From: Moniliella sp. 'wahieum'
Lineage: Eukaryota; Basidiomycota; Moniliellomycetes; Moniliellales; Moniliellaceae
Length of the DNA stretch: 64,000 bases
Reading direction: 5' to 3'
NCBI GenBank assembly: GCA_003971905.1
Contig: RSEE01000008.1
Span: 496,001-560,000 of the forward strand
In this document: positions 59,301-64,000 of the stretch, one piece after another
Position numbering within the stretch: the first letter of the stretch is position 1
Layout: every line of letters begins with the position of its first letter
Position numbers and translations under genes: made by a program
The notes under the pieces: model-generated
What the model saw: only the letters and a program-made list of their open reading frames with translations
Told to the model about the DNA's origin: nothing
The model's database searches: none

Positions 59301-59544
59301 ACTGGCCGGGGTTGCTTTTGGAGATGGACACAAACCTATATTATACAACTGCCTTAAAGAACCGAGGCAAGAAGACATAATAATGTGCTTTTTTTGTCCC
59401 GAATTCGTGAGATAGAGATGCGTCCGCAAAATGGAGACAAACCACTGTTCTTATATATTCCCATCATTGACAGAGCTTGTTAAGGCTGGGACACAGGGAC
59501 ACGCTAAGCCTAAACCGACCCGTTCATCTTGCGTGAGTTACTTG

Positions 59545-59888
59545 TGCTAGAGGGTAGTGCTAGGGTTCACCTGCACTCTCTCCAATGGATCGGTGATGCT
59601 CGCTGGTTCGGGAGATTCGCCCCTTGCGTGGTCTGCGCCACCCCTTTGTCTGTTCCGACTTGCTTGCTTGGCTCTTGTCTTCTTCCCTTAAGCTTGCTTG
59701 AAGGACTTGTGGCTGACCGCCCTGCCTTCTTGCACGTCTTGAAGGTGCGCCTCTGTTTTCCCTGTTCTTGTGTTGTCCTCCGCAATGGAGCTTGCTTGAA
59801 GGACTTGTGGCTGACCGCCCTGCCTTCTTGCACGTCTTGAAGCTCATCTCTCGTGCTGCCCATAGCGTTTCCCAGCTGCAGTCTAGCA
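59545..59888. mobile_element. Probable solo LTR (344 bp, TG...CA, 5-bp target duplication)
   Basis: The element begins TGCTAGA and ends TCTAGCA, a 7-bp perfect terminal inverted repeat with the TG...CA ends of LTRs. It is flanked on both sides by ACTTG (59540-59544 and 59889-59893). The related uninterrupted copy at about 4578-4590 has this sequence only once, so the empty site is known. Length and 5-bp duplication fit a solo LTR of a Ty1/copia or Ty3 element. No internal coding sequence is present. A non-autonomous DNA transposon is possible but less likely, given the TG...CA ends and 5-bp duplication. Confidence 0.72.
59691..59842. repeat. 54-bp direct duplication inside the solo LTR
   Basis: AGCTTGCTTGAAGGACTTGT and the following 34 bases (59691-59744) are repeated without a visible change at 59789-59842, 98 bp downstream. 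Identity over 54 bp suggests a recent duplication or an active tandem in the LTR family. Confidence 0.85.
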
Positions 59889-60999
59889 ACTTGGTAGCGC
59901 CACCACTGTTAGGGAACCAGGGGGATCGCCAGGATATCAGGACCCTCTGGTACTCGCCATACCTATACTGGAGTGAATATCGAAAAGGTGCTGTGGATAT
60001 CACCTTCTTCTGAACCATATATCTATTGATTGAAGCTTGAAGAGTGGCCGTTTAATGTTTAGGGTTTAAACGTGGCCATCTTCTATTCGAGGGAGGGGCA
60101 AGACGGCGACGGACAGCACACACGCCGATTAATGAGCAAGAGTTGGTATGCGACGCAGCGTTTCTTTGTCCTTATTAATTTGAAGCTTCGCAAATGATCC
60201 GAGTGCTGCAACGCAACTTCAGGATTGCGTGTGCGATATGTTGCTGGGGCAAGCATTGGGTGTGCGTTGTGTTGTTGGGAAAGACACAAGCCCACACACG
60301 CTTGGTGCTGGGTGTTTTGTGTGCCAAAAATGCTATTGCAATTAACAACAAACGCCCACCTTGGGCTTGGTGCGCGGCCAACAACTGTGGAATGACTTTG
60401 GCTCATTTCGTCCGCCTCAGCGGCCCTGCGCCACATGTTTCAGAGTGGCAGGGCGCGTGGGCCTATTGCAAGGACCTATGGTCGCCGTCGGCGTCTGGGA
60501 TCCGATATCGCACAGTGCCAAGTGTAGCGCCTGGCGCCAGTACTCAGTCTCAGTGTATACACGACAGTTCTCACGCCATCACGCCTGCGTCGCGTTCCGG
60601 CCCGGCACGCCCAGGTCTCCTGCCTGCTCCTGCCCGCCAGATCAGTCAGATCGCCACACAAGAACGGCGGGCGGGCTTCATTAATAGGCTTTTGTATACG
60701 CGTGGGCGCTTGAGCGCTCGAGTGCCGGAGCCAGCGCCCCTGTGCCAACCAGCTGCGCTGTCCTGAGGCAACTAGCAACTAATAAGCAAAAGGAGCCATA
60801 CCCAACATGGTCAGTCAATGCACATGAGCCACGCCCAGCCGCCCCTTCCCCTCCCTGTACATGAACGTTCTTGGGGGGTGCGGCGTGTAGTGCGTTTGGC
60901 AACAGGACTACATCCCCACCACCACCACCACCTTCTCCTGCTCTTCCTTCTTGCCTCTCTTCGTGTTGCCTTGGACCGAGACTGTGGCGTGGTAAGCCA

Positions 61000-62513
61000 A
61001 TGGGCTTCTATGCGCTGACTACGATGCGCGTCGTGCCCGCCGCAGTGCGCGAGCTGGATCCCCACGATGCCCTCCTGGGGTTGCCCCTGCCGCCCCCCCT
61101 TGCCCACCGGCGCAATATCGTGGGCGATACCCATATTCAACCCCAACCCCCGCGCCCGCACCATCATCACTGCCTCACTACTTTCCGGCCACCCCACCAC
61201 CACCATCACCACCTGTCGGAGCTGCCTCCCCTGTCGGCGGAGGAGCAGGCAGAGGATGAGCATGCCCTGTCCCGTGTTCGCGCACGCATTCCCATGGCAG
61301 ATCGCCACATCCAGCGCCTCGTTGACGCTGCCGCCGACTGGGCGTTCGAACACCCTCGGTCGTAGCCCCTCCTCCAGATTTTGAACGCCTGGTATTGCAC
61401 AAGCTCGATGCCCACCTTCCACTTGATGATGGGACGCACTATGCCCTACGCCTTTCCGTTCGCACTCCCTCCCTGTCCCGAATAACCTCGCCTGCGCGAC
61501 GCAGTGCCAGAACAGCTTCTCCAGCCGACTCAGAGTCCTTACAGCAATCCCCACGCATATCTTGTTCTTCCTCACTCTCTTCGTCGTCATCTGGGCATGC
61601 CCCCTGGGGGCTTACCGCCCACATATCGGTCGCACCCTATATGGGCAACACCCCGCCTTTGGTCCGACTGGACTGGGTACCTTCACGCCGCTTCCCAAGT
61701 CATCCGGTAGCCAATGATATCCCAGCAGCGTTTGGTGTGATTCACAAAACATCAGCACGGGAACGGTACGAGGCCGCGCAAGACCGGGTTCAAGCCAACT
61801 TGACCCAGCACTTTGTGCGCAATCCTCAGCGGATCTCCTGGCACCTATCTCAGCACCGTTACAGCGACCGTTTTCAGAAAGCGCGCCAAGGCGCTCGGCA
61901 TCGTAGTGCCACTACGACGAGCGCCTGGCCACCATCTGCTAGCTCGGTCATCAGCTCCAACACAGAGCAAGTGGTGGGCGCAGCGGCGGATTCCGCTTCG
62001 AGTCGCCGCACCAGGGGTATGTCTCTCTCCTCAGGTGGGCCAAAGGGTCCGTACTCGGCTTCTCCGGACGAGGTGGAGCACCATGCTCAAGAGGGGGATA
62101 CTCAAGAGGGTACGTTTGTGTTCGATGCACTTCTCTGGTCTCAGGATGCGATGGGCCATACCCGTCTGTTGGAGTCGGGCATTGCCAACTTGATCCTCGA
62201 GGACACCATTTTGCCCGAAGACAAACTTGATCGATTTGTCACGCCAATCGTCAAGACACGGGATGGGCCGTTGCCAGGCCTCCTGCGCGCCGAGTTGCTT
62301 GCTCGTGGCATCATTTCCGAAGGCGATGTGCGTGTTCAAGACCTTGTTCAACAGCCGGGGCGGTGGCGGATCTATTTGTGTAATGCAGTGCGGGGGTGTT
62401 TGAGGTGGAATTGGCTACTTGATTGTCTATTGCACCTGTCCCCTGGCTTTTGCCAGAGGGGCTTTCCTTCTCTCTTGACGCGACACGATGCATCGTGTAT
62501 CATAATATTTTGA
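61000..62513 (+). CDS. His- and Ser-rich protein of unknown function
   Basis: I do not recognise the family. From ATG 61000 (MGFYALTTMRVVPAAVRELD) the frame passes PRPHHHHC and PPHHHHHHLSELPPLSAEEQ, then MADRHIQRLVDAAADWAFEH up to about 61365. A single-base frameshift there leads into DFERLVLHKLDAHLPLDDGT, a Ser-rich linker, HKTSARERYEAAQDRVQANL, and VFDALLWSQDAMGHTRLLES with LDRFVTPIVKTRDGPLPGLL. The region IQRLVDAAADWAFEHP...FERLVLHKL slightly resembles R3H-type helical segments, but this is too weak to name. The last about 40 residues after 62370 may be read-through past an unrecognised splice site. The gene is convergent with seipin, 144 bp apart. Confidence 0.42.
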
Positions 62514-62657
62514 TCGTTTTGATGACTCTACGTCAAGTAGAACGATGCGTTGGTCGCGTAGGAGAACATCATCAGGACAAATAAAGGCATAACACGGGGG
62601 GCGAGATAATAGACAGGTATTGAAAGAAGAGGGACAGGCTGAATACGGGTGAAGCAA

Positions 62658-64000
62658 TCAATATTCTCCCGAGACCGTAGAGGCATCATCGCGAGTGCTG
62701 CTGGCCTCGGACGAGGCCATGGCGGTCGACTCTTCGGTCGCTTCGGTTACCCGCCCCAAACTGTATGCTCGGGACCGAGGGCGAGGCTGGTTTGGACCCC
62801 ATTCGGGTACCTGGACAGCGGTCGAATGCGCTTGGGCCGACCTTTCCGCTTGCCAGGGCTGGGCCAAGAGAGTTTCAGGGTAATCTTCGTCCTGGGCTTC
62901 AGACTCGGTCAGGTCGTCTTCATCCTGCACTTCAAGTTGGCTCGAGGACATTTCACTTGTCCTGGTCACTGTTTCCCCATCGCTACTCGTCACCTCTTCC
63001 TCAGGTGGAGGAGACGGCGGCCGAACATGTGCGCGTGTGGACGGGGACGTCTTGCCGGTACGGGATTCACTTCGGCTGCTTCCCCCCGTCTCAATACTTG
63101 AGCTGAATCGACCTTGGCTTGAGCCAGTGCTTCTCACCACCGAATCGGAACGAGAAGATGCACTGTCTTGGGTTATGACCTTGAGCGTGTTGGATGACCA
63201 CAGCGATACAAGCGCCCACAGGAAAAGTGCCACATTCAACTCTAGTCCCATAAATAGGGAGGTAAATACCAAAAAGGACAAGATGGGGTGGTAGTACAAC
63301 AACCACCTGTCATAAAATGAAACGGAGGTAAGTATGCAACCTAGAGGAGAGACAAATGGAGGCGTGTACGTACCGAAGACCCGTAATGTGAGCGTCAAAC
63401 CGGAGCACAGCACTTTGCGTTTGTAGTTCCCCACGAGACTGGCCCGAAGTGCCCAGCAACCCATCGGAGGAAGGCTGGAGATTGATTTGGATTGATTGGC
63501 GGGTGGAATCAAAGAGGTACGCGTCCGGCCGGCCCACAGTCAGTAAGCCAGACGTGACCCGTAGCGAAGTAGGTGTTGTCCATTGAGACCGCTCTTTGCC
63601 TACATCACGGTGGCTCACAGTACCCGGGTCGAGAAATCCGAGGGGCCCATGCGAGGGTTGCAGCACCTTCCTTCGTAACAGGGGCACCGATATAATTTGT
63701 GTCGGGATGGACCACATTGAAGCTGTCACAGGCGAGGAGCCTTGGGTACTGGAGCCACCACCGGCCATCCAAGTGAGCAGACTTGACATTGAAGGCTGGT
63801 TCATGACCCGAGAGAGCTGGCCAAAGCCCGAACGGGAGCAGGTTCTTGCAAAAGGATAGACTGGATGGGTTCACCCGTTAGCTGTTGATATGCACATACG
63901 GAAAAATACGTACTGGACGCGAAGCCCGCCAAACCGTGGACCCATTTGCGTTGTACAGCTCAAGTGTTGTCATAAAGTTACCCAGACCGACATTGGAAGC
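62658..64000 (-). CDS. Seipin (adipose-regulatory protein); 5' part outside the window
   Basis: Seipin is an ER membrane protein that forms rings at lipid-droplet contact sites. The visible part begins NVGLGNFMTTLELYNANGST, the lumenal 'LGNFM..L.LY..NG' signature. It continues through VWRASRP, the membrane-proximal GLRWLLYYHPILSFLVFTSL and a second half helix (NVALFLWALVSLW). A cytosolic tail of about 150 residues, rich in Ser and acidic residues, follows and stops at 62658. Introns are 63861-63913 (GTACGT...CAG) and 63307-63373 (GTACGT...CAG); the second restores an Arg-Trp junction exactly. Frame changes near 63800 and 63610 disturb the lumenal domain. The N-terminal helix lies beyond base 64000. 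Confidence 0.84.

Larger units (their letters stand above)
59450..59965 (-). repeat. Copy B of the dispersed repeat (inverted relative to 4521-4665), split by a 344-bp insertion
   Basis: The reverse complement reproduces the blocks of copy A in the same order: GGCGAGTACCAGAGGGTCC, CTGATATCCTGGCGATCCCC, GCGCTACCAAG, then TAACTCACGCAAGAT and the CCCTGTGTCCCAGCC motif. Identity is high in blocks and lower between them. The split falls exactly inside the sequence that is continuous in copy A. Confidence 0.75.
56322..60999. other. Long gene-free island with repeats
   Basis: The part up to about 57100 is GC-rich; a 270-residue open frame there lacks any motif and is rejected. From 57700 to 60040 the DNA is AT-richer and carries degenerate repeats, a probable solo LTR at 59545-59888 and the inverted partner of the repeat at 4521-4665. 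A promoter-like stretch with TATATATAG lies at about 58174. An open frame at 58885-59415 (176 residues) has no family resemblance I can name and may be relic transposon DNA. Confidence 0.5.

Noticed and set aside
58885-59415. 176-residue plus-strand frame in the right-hand repeat island
   Set aside because: No recognisable domain. It may be relic transposon DNA, but I cannot support a gene.

Overview
The window is nuclear DNA from a fungus, almost certainly a basidiomycete. Genes carry short GT-AG introns (about 50-90 nt), few per gene. The gene set is fungal: ROT1, CHO2, a PEX11-family gene, GPI-pathway genes, seipin and a basidiomycete-type secreted glycoprotein. Long exons and few introns would fit Ustilaginomycotina, but that placement is a guess. 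I recognise about twenty protein genes and no rRNA, tRNA or CRISPR array.

Layout, left to right. 1-2262 (-): 5' part of a trehalose-phosphate synthase-type GT20 gene that runs off the left edge. 2263-8148: a gene-free island with degenerate repeats. 8149-18560 (+): an MFS transporter, an MPDU1-type PQ-loop protein, a kinesin-6 and a DMT/TPT-type transporter. 19301-29227 (-): a mucin-like single-pass membrane protein, a long coiled-coil protein and PIG-S. 29676-33435 (+): a PGAP1/BST1 GPI inositol deacylase whose frame continues into a VMA22/CCDC115-like domain. 33664-34951 (-): an unrecognised multipass membrane protein. 36773-37624 (-): ROT1. 39418-40721 (+): PEX11 family. 41156-45113 (-): SH3-RA scaffold protein. 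46810-48288 (+): a bacterial-type mannose-1-phosphate guanylyltransferase, probably horizontally acquired. 49077-49807 (+): nucleoside diphosphate kinase. 50758-51754 (-): secreted 'macrophage activating glycoprotein'-type protein. 53135-56321 (-): CHO2. 56322-60999: a second gene-free repeat island with a probable solo LTR. 61000-62513 (+): an unrecognised His-rich protein. 62658-64000 (-): seipin, whose 5' end lies beyond the right edge.

Two themes stand out. First, many genes serve mannose and GPI biology or the ER: GDP-mannose synthesis, MPDU1, PIG-S, PGAP1, ROT1 and a possible nucleotide-sugar transporter. Membrane lipid genes (CHO2, seipin) and V-ATPase assembly (VMA22-like) add to this. 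PIG-S and PGAP1 are divergent neighbours sharing one promoter region. Nothing shows that this is a regulated cluster. Second, most genes contain single-base frameshifts, often in homopolymers, while their motifs remain conserved across the breaks. Sequencing or assembly error is the simplest explanation, so gene extents are given as loci spanning those breaks and exact protein sequences should not be trusted.

Intergenic DNA is long for a small fungal genome. It is littered with short palindromic motifs (GTGAC/CTAGT-rich runs, TTGAACGTTCAA, AAGCTTGAAGCTT) and two related low-complexity repeat islands in inverted orientation near the two ends of the window.
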